Source of the DNA: Deltaproteobacteria bacterium
Lineage (GTDB): Bacteria > Desulfobacterota > Desulfuromonadia > Desulfuromonadales > Geopsychrobacteraceae
Reading direction: 5' to 3'
Length of the DNA stretch: 53,365 nucleotides
NCBI GenBank assembly: GCA_024276935.1
Contig: JAJRWH010000006.1
Coordinates: 1 to 53,365, forward strand
The notes under the pieces were generated by a model. It did not search any database. It was not told where the DNA came from and saw nothing but the letters and a program-made list of their open reading frames with translations. A program made the position numbers and the translations under genes. Numbering within the stretch: the first letter of the stretch is position 1; the number at the start of each line of letters is the position of its first letter. Positions 29,854 through 38,731 of the stretch are shown here, piece by piece.

Positions 29854-31362
29854 ATGCAAAGAATGTTGCGCCAGATTCTCACCTCAAAAGTTTATGAAGC
29901 CGCAGTGGAAACTCCTCTGGAGAAGGCTGATGTCATCTCTGCCCAACACAACAATCAGATCCTGCTTAAACGTGAGGACCTGCAACCGGTCTTCAGCTTC
30001 AAGATACGTGGCGCCTACAACCGTATCGCCCAGCTTACGGCAAAACAAAAAGCTGCCGGGGTCATTGCCGCCTCGGCAGGCAATCATGCCCAGGGCGTTG
30101 CCTTTTCTGCCAGAAAACTGGGGTTAAAAGCTCTCATCGTCATGCCGGCCACCACACCCGAAATCAAGGTTGCCGCCGTCAACACTCTGGGAGCAAAGGT
30201 TGTCCTCTACGGAGATAACTATTCTGAAGCCGCCGAACACTGTGCAAAACTGGCAGCAGAGACAGGGATGACATTCATCCATCCCTTTGACGATGAGCTG
30301 GTTATTGCCGGACAGGGAACCGTAGCCGATGAGCTTCTGCGTCAAAGTTCGGGCAAACTGGATGCGGTGTTTGTCCCGGTAGGAGGAGGAGGTCTGATCG
30401 CCGGAATCTCCTGTTATTTCAAGGCTCTTTGTCCAGAAGTCAAAGTTATCGGTGTTGAGCCCTACGACAGCGATGCCATGTACCGATCATTGCAGGCAGG
30501 CCAGCCTGTCGCACTTGAATCGGTGGGTATCTTTGCCGATGGTGTTGCCGTCAAACAGATTGGCCACCTAACTTTTGAGCTTTGCCAAAAATATGTCGAT
30601 GAAATTATCCGGGTTTCAACCGACGAAATATGTGGCGCAATCAAATCAATTTACCAGGCCACCCGGTCCATCGTAGAGCCCGCCGGAGCCCTTGCCATGG
30701 CTGGAATCAAACAGTACGTCCGGGAACGAGAAATTGAAAACCAGACCCTGGTCGCCATCAACTCGGGTGCCAATATGAACTTTGAACGGCTGCGTTATGT
30801 TGCCGAGCGTACCCAGACCGGTGAACAACGCGAATCCCTTTTTGCGATCACAATCCCTGAAAAACCCGGGGCGTTACGCCATCTGTGCAGCGAAGTTCTG
30901 GCTAACATCAATATCACCGAATTCAGCTATCGCCTCTCAACCCGTACCGAAGCTCATATTTTTGTCGGGGTCTCGTTCGGGGGAAAAGATGCGCGTAACA
31001 CCTTTTCGAAACAGCTGCACAAACAGGGCTACACTAACACCGACCTGACCGACAATGAACTGGCCAAAACCCACCTGCGCTACATGATTGGAGGTCGTTC
31101 GCCTGAAGCTATTCGGGAAAAACTGTTTCGGTTCTGGTTTCCTGAGCGTCCCGGAGCATTAAGCCGTTTTCTGGCTGACATGGGTGCCAACTGGAACATT
31201 TCTCTCTTTCACTACCGCACAATTGGCGGAGAATTTGGCCGGGTGCTGATAGGTCTTGAAATTCCGGATGAGGATGAAACCCGTTTTCCCGAATTTTTAA
31301 CGGAACTCGGTTATCGTTATGAAGAGGCCAGTTGTGACCCGGCCTATCAACTGTTTTTATGA
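29854..31362 (+). CDS. ilvA: Threonine ammonia-lyase, biosynthetic
   Basis: 502 aa. PLP enzyme with the Schiff-base Lys50 in PVFSFKIRGAYN, the ASAGNHAQGVA phosphate loop and the glycine-rich VPVGGGGLIAG. The C-terminal ~180 residues hold two ACT-like regulatory repeats (FAITIPEKPGALRHLC and FRFWFPERPGALSRFL), as in the isoleucine-inhibited biosynthetic enzyme; catabolic forms lack the second. Makes 2-oxobutyrate for isoleucine. ATG 29854 has AAGGAG 7 nt upstream. Confidence 0.95.
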   Translation: MQRMLRQILTSKVYEAAVETPLEKADVISAQHNNQILLKREDLQPVFSFKIRGAYNRIAQLTAKQKAAGVIAASAGNHAQGVAFSARKLGLKALIVMPATTPEIKVAAVNTLGAKVVLYGDNYSEAAEHCAKLAAETGMTFIHPFDDELVIAGQGTVADELLRQSSGKLDAVFVPVGGGGLIAGISCYFKALCPEVKVIGVEPYDSDAMYRSLQAGQPVALESVGIFADGVAVKQIGHLTFELCQKYVDEIIRVSTDEICGAIKSIYQATRSIVEPAGALAMAGIKQYVREREIENQTLVAINSGANMNFERLRYVAERTQTGEQRESLFAITIPEKPGALRHLCSEVLANINITEFSYRLSTRTEAHIFVGVSFGGKDARNTFSKQLHKQGYTNTDLTDNELAKTHLRYMIGGRSPEAIREKLFRFWFPERPGALSRFLADMGANWNISLFHYRTIGGEFGRVLIGLEIPDEDETRFPEFLTELGYRYEEASCDPAYQLFL

Positions 31363-31386
31363 TAGGAACCGATAACAGTTCCTATC
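31361..31386 (+). other. Hairpin overlapping the ilvA stop codon
   Basis: GATAGGAAC (31361-31369) and GTTCCTATC (31378-31386) form a perfect 9-bp stem with an 8-nt loop. No T-run follows, so it is more likely an RNA-stabilising or processing hairpin between ilvA and the next gene than a terminator. Confidence 0.5.
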
Positions 31387-31412
31387 CGTTCATCTGAAAC
31401 GAGGACAGCATC

Positions 31413-31598
31413 ATGCAATGTACCGGCAAAGAAAATTGTTCCTGTACCTACACCAGCTGCAGCCGTCGCGGTAACTGTTGTCAGTGCGTCGCCTACCACA
31501 AGGACAAGAATCAATTTCCGGCCTGTTTCTTTTCACCCGAAGCCGAACGCACCTATGACCGTTCACTGGCCATGTTGTTGAAGGATCGCAATCTTTGA
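31413..31598 (+). CDS. Small Cys-rich protein (DUF6485-like)
   Basis: 61 aa. Nine Cys, most in CTGKENCSCTYTSCSRRGNCC and CQCVAYH, then CFFSPEAERTYDRS. The pattern suggests a metal or Fe-S binding mini-protein; it looks like the small family annotated DUF6485. ATG 31413 is preceded by ACGAGGA. The stop codon overlaps the TTG start of the YgiQ-type radical SAM gene, so the two are co-translated and may act together. Function unknown. Confidence 0.75.
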   Translation: MQCTGKENCSCTYTSCSRRGNCCQCVAYHKDKNQFPACFFSPEAERTYDRSLAMLLKDRNL

Positions 31599-33433
31599 CT
31601 CAAATTGATCGCCACCAGTTTCTGCCAACCTGCAAAGAAGATATGCAGGCCCGTGGCTGGGAAGAACTCGACGTTCTCTTTGTCTCTGGTGATGCCTATA
31701 TCGACCATCCGGCCTTTGGCACCCCATTGCTGGCACGCCTGCTGGAGAGCCAGGGCTACCGGGTCGGAATTCTCGCGCAACCAGACTGGAAAAATCTCGA
31801 ATCCTTCAGGGTGATGGGACGCCCGCGATTGTTTGCGGCAATCTCTGCCGGAGCAATGGACTCGATGGTCAACCACTATACTGCTGCCAAAAAAATCCGC
31901 CGCAATGATGCCTATACGCCCGGTGGTCATGCGGGCAAACGCCCCAATCGGGCGATCATTGCCTATACGGCGGCAATCAAGGGGGCCTTCAAGGGCCTGC
32001 CGACCATAATTGGTGGAATTGAGGCCAGCCTGCGTCGCCTGGCTCACTATGATTACTGGGATGACCGGGTACGACGTTCGGTGCTGGTCGACAGTAAAGC
32101 CGACCTGCTGCTTTACGGGATGGCAGAAACATCTCTGCTGGAACTGGCCACAAGAATGAGTGCAGACGAACAGATCGCAACAATCCGTAATCTGCGCGGC
32201 ACGGCGATGCTGACGACAAAGCCACCGGAAGATGCGATCCAGGTTCCTGCTTACAATGAAATTATCGAAAATGGTGAAGCCTACAACCTGGCTTTCAAGC
32301 TGGCCAGTGAACAACAAAATCCTTTTACGGCCAAACCCCTGATTCAGTCGCACGATCAACGCTTGTTGCAGGTCAATCCCCCCGCTCTGCCCCTGACCGG
32401 CAAGCAGCTCGACCGGGTATATGACCTGCCCTTTACTCGCTTGCCTCACCCGGATTACCGCGAGAAAATCCCCGCGTACGAACAAATCAAATTTTCGGTG
32501 ACCAGCCATCGCGGCTGTTTCGGGGGCTGTGCCTTTTGTGCCATTACCCACCATCAGGGCAAAACTATCCAGTCACGTTCTGAAGACTCGATTCTTGCAG
32601 AAATTGACCGTTTGACGACCCACCCGGATTTTCACGGAACAATCAGCGATCTTGGTGGACCGACCGCCAATATGTATGGTTTGCACTGTGGCCAACCCGC
32701 AGCGGAGAAAATCTGTCGCCGCACCAGCTGCCTTTATCCACAGCCTTGCAAAAATCTTCACACCAGTGACAAGCAGCTGGTCCGGTTACTCGACCAGGTA
32801 CGACAACACCCGGCAGTCAACCATGTTTTTATCGCGTCAGGGGTCCGCTACGACCTGCTTCCCTTTCAGCCCGCCTACTTTGACGCTCTGTTGCAACACC
32901 ATGTCGGAGGCTTGCTCAAGGTTGCTCCGGAATCAACCGTTGACCGGGTCACCAAAGTCATGCGCAAACCGGGGGCCGAGGTCTTTACCCGGTTTCTTGA
33001 AAAGTTTCGTCAGCGCAGCAAAGAACTCGGGTTGCGTCAGGCCATTGTGCCCTACCTGATCAGCGGCCATCCCGGTTGCCAACTTGAAGACATGATCGAC
33101 GTCGCACTCTATCTGAAAAAACATCGGCTCAAGGTTGAACAGGTTCAGGGATTCACTCCGTCCCCCGGTAGTCTGGCAACCTGTATCTATCACAGCGGAC
33201 AGGATCCCTTCAGCGGAAAACCAATTCATGTCCCCCGTTCAGCCCGGGAACAACGGCTGCAAAAAGCCTTACTGCTCTATCACAAACCAGAATCAAAAAA
33301 GGATATTCTGGAAGCCCTGCGACTTTGCAGGCGTGAGGATCTGATCAACGAGTTTTTTCCGTTCAGAACAGAAAGCAAAGGCCACCCAGCACCACGTAAA
33401 AATGCCAGAAAACGCAAAAAATCCTCCCCCTGA
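31595..33433 (+). CDS. ygiQ: YgiQ-family radical SAM protein
   Basis: 612 aa. N-terminal UPF0313 domain (DVLFVSGDAYIDHPAFG, IIGGIEASLRRLAHYDYWDD), central radical SAM core with HRGCFGGCAFCAITHHQG (CxxxCxxC binding the 4Fe-4S cluster), and a basic Lys/Arg tail. The start is TTG 31595, overlapping the upstream stop, with AAGGA 9 nt before; no better start was seen. Substrate is unknown for the whole family. Confidence 0.93.
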   Translation: MTQIDRHQFLPTCKEDMQARGWEELDVLFVSGDAYIDHPAFGTPLLARLLESQGYRVGILAQPDWKNLESFRVMGRPRLFAAISAGAMDSMVNHYTAAKKIRRNDAYTPGGHAGKRPNRAIIAYTAAIKGAFKGLPTIIGGIEASLRRLAHYDYWDDRVRRSVLVDSKADLLLYGMAETSLLELATRMSADEQIATIRNLRGTAMLTTKPPEDAIQVPAYNEIIENGEAYNLAFKLASEQQNPFTAKPLIQSHDQRLLQVNPPALPLTGKQLDRVYDLPFTRLPHPDYREKIPAYEQIKFSVTSHRGCFGGCAFCAITHHQGKTIQSRSEDSILAEIDRLTTHPDFHGTISDLGGPTANMYGLHCGQPAAEKICRRTSCLYPQPCKNLHTSDKQLVRLLDQVRQHPAVNHVFIASGVRYDLLPFQPAYFDALLQHHVGGLLKVAPESTVDRVTKVMRKPGAEVFTRFLEKFRQRSKELGLRQAIVPYLISGHPGCQLEDMIDVALYLKKHRLKVEQVQGFTPSPGSLATCIYHSGQDPFSGKPIHVPRSAREQRLQKALLLYHKPESKKDILEALRLCRREDLINEFFPFRTESKGHPAPRKNARKRKKSSP

Positions 33434-33964
33434 GACGTTGCAGGGTTCTCCTCGGGAAAGAATTTTTCTCCAGAACAAAAGTAAAAAATTTAGCCTGACT
33501 AGAAATTCAGAACAGGGGTTCCGTCACTGAACCCCCATTTCAAATCCCATCAGAACATTTCCATTCAACGATTGCCGGTCTTCAGTCGTTGCCTGACACC
33601 AGATCCTGTCCTGAAGTATTTTTGCAATTGATTCCGCAGGATTTCCTTCCCCCGGAAGTCTTTTTTGATCTGATCCAACCCGCAGAGTTTTTCATCCACA
33701 ACAGGACAAAAGCTGTTCTTCAGCCGATTTTTCGTCCCATGAAAAAACAGATTTCGTCTGGCTGATTTTTTTTATGCTGAGTAAATATTCCTTGACAATT
33801 CATGCAGATCTTTGCTTGTTTACAGGGATAAAAAAACGCCGTTTTACGCTCAGCAGAAGCGATTTACAGTAATTTCAACCAGTTATGGCAGGCAAGTTTG
33901 AGTTCGTCATCCAGGTCGGCTCAACTTCTGAACGCTAATTCCAATCCAAAAAGGGATGACTGAA
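33434..33964 (+). other. 530-bp non-coding stretch before the acyl-CoA carboxylase genes
   Basis: A+T-richer than the flanks and without a credible gene. It holds a GGGGTTC/GAACCCC hairpin (33517-33537), a CAACGA/TCGTTG hairpin near 33567-33592, and a structure at 33721-33775 in which CAGCC pairs with GGCTG and is followed by eight T (terminator-like). A TTGACA hexamer at 33792-33797 has no clear -10 partner. It probably contains the end of the ygiQ transcript and a long 5' leader for the carboxylase genes; no known riboswitch was recognised. Confidence 0.5.
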
Positions 33965-35689
33965 ATGTCAAAAACCGCAATCAAACCGTCTTTGCAAAAC
34001 CCGTTCGCTCCGGACGAAAAAGTAGAATTCACCATCCCCGGCGAAATTGCCGGAACGACTGGTCCCTACGAAGAAGTCATGCAGGAAGGCTATGACCTCA
34101 TTCAGCGCCCGATCAAATCGGTTGCTGTCGGTCAGATCGAGAAACAGCACTTTAAAAAACGTATGACCGTCTGGGAGCGGATCAAGGTTCTGACCGAATC
34201 CGAGCCCAATGTTCTTTTTCAGAACTGGGGGAAAAACCTCGACGGTGCCTCGCTGGTCACAGGAATCATCAACATTGATGGCCGCGATATTGCCCTGTAT
34301 GGTCACGACTTTACCGTTCGAGCCGGTTCGATCGATGCGACTAACGGCAGCAAACTGGCCAAACTTTTCAATATGGCCGGCGAAAAGGGCATCCCGGTCA
34401 TCGGCATGAACGACTCGGCAGGAGCTTTCGTTCCCGCTGGCGTTGGTGGTCTCGACGGTTATGCCGAAGCCTTTACTGCTCTGCGCAAGATCAGCGGTGT
34501 GGTCCCATCCATCATGTGCATGTTCGGCTTCAACGCAGGTGGCGGTTCCTATCTGCCTCGCCAGGGGAGTTTTGTCATCCAGCCGGAAGATACCTTTTTC
34601 GGTCTGACCGGTCCTGGTGTTGTCAAATCCGTCCTGGGTGAAGATGTCACTCCTGAAGAACTTGGTGGACCGAAGGTCCATGGAGCGACCGGAGTCGCCG
34701 ACCTGACTGTCGCTGACGAAACGGCGGCGTTGCGCACTGCGATCCGTCTGCTCAGCTATATTCCCGACAACAACAGTGTCATGGCTCCTTACCAGGAGAC
34801 CAGTGATCCCCTTGATCGAAAAACCTGGGAGATCAACACTCTGTTCAAAAAGGCCTTCAACTCACCGACCGGCTTCAACACACCGGTTGACGTTTCAATC
34901 ATCATCCAGCAAATTTGTGATCATGGCGATTATTTTGAGTTGCAGCCAACCCGGGCTCGCGAAGTCATTACCGCATTTGGTCGTCTGGGCGGCAACGTTG
35001 TCGGCTTCTGTGCCAACAACTCGGCAGTTGCTTCCGGCCAGATCGATTGTGACTCGGCAACCAAAATCGCTCGCTTTGTTCGTTTTTGCAATCTGTACAA
35101 TATTCCGATCATCTTCATGGAAGACACAACCGGGTTCCTGCCGGGACGTGAACAGGAAGCCCGCGGTATTGTTCAGGCAGGCCGTTCGATGCTTGACTCA
35201 ATTGTTGATGTACGCACCCCGCGAATCCTGCTGATTCTGCGTAATGCCTATGGCGGCGCCTACGCGTCTTACAACAACTATCCGACCGGAGCTGATCTGG
35301 TTCTGGCCCTGCCAACCACCCGCCTTGCGGTTATGGGCCCGGCAGGTAAAGAATTCGTTTACAAAAAAGAAGTTCGCGGCCTGCGGGCCAGTATTCCGGC
35401 AATGGTCAAAAAGCTCACCGCTGAGCGCGTTGCTGCCGGCATGGATGGAGTGGACGCCCAGAAGGATGCCGAAAAAGAAGCCGCTGACTATTTGAAAAAC
35501 GAAGAGGCGGCTCTCAACCTGCGCTACGAAAAAGAGTTGATGAATCCCAAAGAAGGCCTGTCCCTTGGTTCGATTTCATCGATCGTTATGCCCACTGATC
35601 TGCGCCAGGTTCTTGGCGAGAATATGAACTTCTTCCTCCGTCACTACAAGGCTGCGCCAATGCAGGGCGTCCAGCGTGAATTCCACTAA
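33965..35689 (+). CDS. Acyl-CoA carboxylase, carboxyltransferase subunit
   Basis: 574 aa with the tandem crotonase-fold halves of acetyl/propionyl-CoA carboxyltransferases. Marks: [67 protein letters not shown], and in the second half [13 protein letters not shown] and [15 protein letters not shown]. Moves carboxyl from carboxybiotin to an acyl-CoA; which acyl-CoA cannot be told. ATG 33965 lies 9 nt after AAAAAGGG; ATG 33956 is an alternative. Only ~75 nt before the biotin carboxylase gene. Confidence 0.88.
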   Translation: MSKTAIKPSLQNPFAPDEKVEFTIPGEIAGTTGPYEEVMQEGYDLIQRPIKSVAVGQIEKQHFKKRMTVWERIKVLTESEPNVLFQNWGKNLDGASLVTGIINIDGRDIALYGHDFTVRAGSIDATNGSKLAKLFNMAGEKGIPVIGMNDSAGAFVPAGVGGLDGYAEAFTALRKISGVVPSIMCMFGFNAGGGSYLPRQGSFVIQPEDTFFGLTGPGVVKSVLGEDVTPEELGGPKVHGATGVADLTVADETAALRTAIRLLSYIPDNNSVMAPYQETSDPLDRKTWEINTLFKKAFNSPTGFNTPVDVSIIIQQICDHGDYFELQPTRAREVITAFGRLGGNVVGFCANNSAVASGQIDCDSATKIARFVRFCNLYNIPIIFMEDTTGFLPGREQEARGIVQAGRSMLDSIVDVRTPRILLILRNAYGGAYASYNNYPTGADLVLALPTTRLAVMGPAGKEFVYKKEVRGLRASIPAMVKKLTAERVAAGMDGVDAQKDAEKEAADYLKNEEAALNLRYEKELMNPKEGLSLGSISSIVMPTDLRQVLGENMNFFLRHYKAAPMQGVQREFH

Positions 35690-35764
35690 GCCCGCGCAGG
35701 AGCAATGTTGACTATGAAAAATCGCAATACCTCTATCAACCCCATGGAATTGGAGATAAAGCCC

Positions 35765-38641
35765 ATGGCACAGAATGATAATTATACAAACAACCCGCTG
35801 ATCCATCGTGATCGTCGACTCAGTCAGTCGACGTCTGAATGGGTTCGTTCCTTCTCTTGTGAAGATCTCAAACCACTGATCGTCTGTCGTGGACCGATCC
35901 GGATGGAAGCGATGACGGTCTACAAGGAAATGGGGATCAGCCATTTCGGAATCCTTCTTTCTGAAAAGGATTCCATCGTCTACCCGAACGCCCTGTCCCC
36001 TGAATTACGTCAGTTGACAGACAACAGCCGGGTTCATCGGGTTCCTGACTATTCTGGCGCAACCAAGGAAGAACGTGTCGAGCGCATCGGTCAGATCATC
36101 CAGATTGCCAAGGACAACGGCTACGATTCCGTCTTTGCCGGTTACGGTTTTATGGCCGAAGATGACGAGTTTGTTGCCGCAATTGAAAAGGCCGGACTCA
36201 AGTTCATCGGCCCCTGCGCCGCAACCCAGCGAGCTGCAGGTAAAAAAGATGAGGCCAAACGGACCGCCCTGACCGTTGATGTTTCGGTAACTCCCGGAAT
36301 CGACAATGTCACGGCCCGCACCCTGGTCAAAAAGCATCCCAGCCGGGAAGAACTGCTCTCACTGGTCAAGGCACAGAGCCTCAGGGTCGACAAGAAGATC
36401 CTCGATGACAAGAAACTGAGCCTTGAAGAACTGGCCGACCAGATTCTGTTTGCTTCTTACGACAAGGGGATTGATCTTTTCTCAATTGAAGAACTCTGCG
36501 CCCAGGTCGAAGCTGAATGTATCGACATGTTCAAAAACTACCCCGGCGCGCGGATCCGCCTCAAGGCAATCGGTGGTGGTGGCGGTAAGGGGCAGCGGAT
36601 TCTCGGGGCCTCATTGCTGATGAAGAAAACCCCCAGCGACAAGGACATCGCTGCTGCCGCAGCCGATGCTCCCGCTCTGACCCGCGAGGTTCTGGCTGAG
36701 GTCAAGGCCAATGGCGTCGGTGACAACAAGAATGTGCTGATCGAGCTGAATATCGAACAGACCCGCCACAACGAGATCCAGTTGATCGGTAATGGCGAGT
36801 GGACTATCGCCCTTGGTGGACGGGATTGTTCATTGCAGATGCATGAGCAGAAACTGCTTGAAATCTCGGTCACTCAAGAAGCTCTGGCTTTTGAAATCGA
36901 CAAAGCCAAAAAGGCAAAGAATAAAGCCCAGGCTACAGCACTTGAATCGGACCTGAAGGTTCTCAAACGGATGGAAGAAGAATCCGAGCGTTTCGGGGTT
37001 GCCGTCGGACTGGACTCGGCCTCAACCTTCGAGTGCATTGTTGATGGTGATCGCCACTATTTCATGGAGGTCAACACCCGGATTCAGGTTGAGCACCGGG
37101 TTACCGAGCTTGTCTACAGCCTTAAATTCACCAACCCCAAAGACAAAAATGATTTCTTTATCGTCGAGTCACTGGTTGAGGCAATGGCCCTGCTTGCCCG
37201 CCACAAGGAGCGCCTGCCGCGCCCGCAGCGGGTTCCACGCTTCGGGGCCGCAGCCGAAGCACGCCTTAACGCCACCGATTGTTCATTGTCACCCAGTGCA
37301 GGCGGTGTCATTCGCTACTGGTCTGATCCGATCGATGGCGAAATCCGTGATGACCAGGGCATCTGCTTTCGCAACCCGGATACCGGCCTGTTCATGAAAT
37401 ACAATGTTGCCGGTGCGTACGATTCCAACATTGCCCTGTTGCTGACCCAGGGCACGGACCGGGCTTCAAGCTACGCTCACCTGTCAAAGGTCCTGCGCAG
37501 CACCGTACTGCGTGGAACCAATCTGGCCACCAACCTCGAGTTCCATTACGGACTGGTCAACTGGTTCATCGGCAACAATGTCATGGCCAAACCGACCACC
37601 CGCTTTGTTGTTCCCTACCTGACACTGGTAGGCCGCCTCAAAGAAGAAGCCAGCAAAATTGATGAGGTTTTCGCTTTCTTCGCCATGAAAAAGCATTATG
37701 GCAAGATTTACGGTGATGATCCTGAGACCAGAAAACTGGTTTCCGAGACCCTCGATCGTAAAGGAACCCTGCTGACACGACCGATGGAGATTCTGCTCAA
37801 GGATCCCCACCTGCTTTCGGGCTGGCTGAGTCTCAACAAAGCGAATTTCAAACTTGAGAATGGCAAAATTTCCTGGCTCAGAAACCCTCTGGTCATCATT
37901 GGTGAGACCTATGAATATCTCAACATGATGCCACGTAAAGGTGCTCCAGCAGCTGAGGTCATCTGGGACCATGATTATAAATTGTTGTCCACGGCACTCA
38001 ATTTCTACGCGGACCTGCGTGAGAAACTTGGGCTTGCCAAAGATGATTATGTCAAGCTGAACGAGTTGTTGACCAAGGACAAACCTCAAGGTGGACTGGC
38101 CAAAGAAACCTGGGACCAGGTCCGGGCTTCACATCAGGGCTTCGTCATCGGCAACGAATTGCTGGGTGTTCTCTTTTCAATTGCTGAAGCAACCGACTTC
38201 TACGCATTTAAAGTCGAAGAAGATCTTGAGGTGACGATTCCGGAATACCTGCATGATCCAGAGCTTCAGGCAGCAATGAAAAAGGTTCTGGTTCCGCCTC
38301 CAGCAACCAAGGCTGATGAGATTGTCACCCCGGGTGGTGGGATGTACTACGCCCAGGAAGCTCCAGGCATGCCACCGTTTGCGACTGAAGGAATGCACTT
38401 CGAGAAAGGGCAGCCGCTCTTCATTCTCGAGGTTATGAAGATGTTCAACAAAATTCCGGCCCCCTTCTCGGGAACCATTGATAAAATTCTGATTGATGGC
38501 GGTGACGGAACCATTGTTTCCAAGGGACAACCCATTTTCAAAGTAACTCCTGACGAAAAATTCGTTGAAATTGATCCCAAAGAAATCGAACGTCAAAAAC
38601 GCGAATCAACCACTGCGGCATTGGCCACAGTTCTGGGCTGA
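35765..38641 (+). CDS. Biotin carboxylase-biotin carrier protein, long divergent form
   Basis: About 958 aa. N-terminal biotin carboxylase region: GYGFMAEDDEFVAAIEKAGLKFIGP, glycine-rich ATP loop KAIGGGGGKGQR, EVNTRIQVEHRVTE. It departs from normal subunits (~450 aa): HPGYGF is FAGYGF, and long extra segments lie before the ATP loop and around 300-400. A ~280-residue helical region then leads to a C-terminal biotinyl domain with EVMKMFN (biotin Lys ~892; usual form is AMKM). Two starts are credible: ATG 35765 (GGAGA 9 nt upstream, used here) and ATG 35714 (AGGAG 11 nt upstream). Works with the preceding carboxyltransferase. Confidence 0.85.
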   Translation: MAQNDNYTNNPLIHRDRRLSQSTSEWVRSFSCEDLKPLIVCRGPIRMEAMTVYKEMGISHFGILLSEKDSIVYPNALSPELRQLTDNSRVHRVPDYSGATKEERVERIGQIIQIAKDNGYDSVFAGYGFMAEDDEFVAAIEKAGLKFIGPCAATQRAAGKKDEAKRTALTVDVSVTPGIDNVTARTLVKKHPSREELLSLVKAQSLRVDKKILDDKKLSLEELADQILFASYDKGIDLFSIEELCAQVEAECIDMFKNYPGARIRLKAIGGGGGKGQRILGASLLMKKTPSDKDIAAAAADAPALTREVLAEVKANGVGDNKNVLIELNIEQTRHNEIQLIGNGEWTIALGGRDCSLQMHEQKLLEISVTQEALAFEIDKAKKAKNKAQATALESDLKVLKRMEEESERFGVAVGLDSASTFECIVDGDRHYFMEVNTRIQVEHRVTELVYSLKFTNPKDKNDFFIVESLVEAMALLARHKERLPRPQRVPRFGAAAEARLNATDCSLSPSAGGVIRYWSDPIDGEIRDDQGICFRNPDTGLFMKYNVAGAYDSNIALLLTQGTDRASSYAHLSKVLRSTVLRGTNLATNLEFHYGLVNWFIGNNVMAKPTTRFVVPYLTLVGRLKEEASKIDEVFAFFAMKKHYGKIYGDDPETRKLVSETLDRKGTLLTRPMEILLKDPHLLSGWLSLNKANFKLENGKISWLRNPLVIIGETYEYLNMMPRKGAPAAEVIWDHDYKLLSTALNFYADLREKLGLAKDDYVKLNELLTKDKPQGGLAKETWDQVRASHQGFVIGNELLGVLFSIAEATDFYAFKVEEDLEVTIPEYLHDPELQAAMKKVLVPPPATKADEIVTPGGGMYYAQEAPGMPPFATEGMHFEKGQPLFILEVMKMFNKIPAPFSGTIDKILIDGGDGTIVSKGQPIFKVTPDEKFVEIDPKEIERQKRESTTAALATVLG

Positions 38642-38660
38642 TCCTTATTGCTGAGACAGT

Positions 38661-38699
38661 AAAAAAGGCCCCGTTGCATCTCTGCAACGGGGCCTTTTT
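38661..38699. terminator. Strong bidirectional terminator
   Basis: A perfect 12-bp stem, GGCCCCGTTGCA (38667-38678) with its complement (38683-38694), loop TCTC, flanked by A6 and T5. Ends the carboxylase operon and also the oppositely oriented sulfite reductase gene. Confidence 0.93.
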
Positions 38700-38731
38700 A
38701 CGCTTGGGGAAAAAGCTTGGCAACTTGTCGG

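Noticed and set aside
31553-32554. A 333-codon open frame on the minus strand
   Set aside because: It lies antisense inside the intact ygiQ gene, has low-complexity composition and no family motifs; a shadow of codon bias.
33880-33905. A sigma-54 promoter (TGGCAGG...) before the carboxylase genes
   Set aside because: The -12 GC is not at the right distance; match is too poor.
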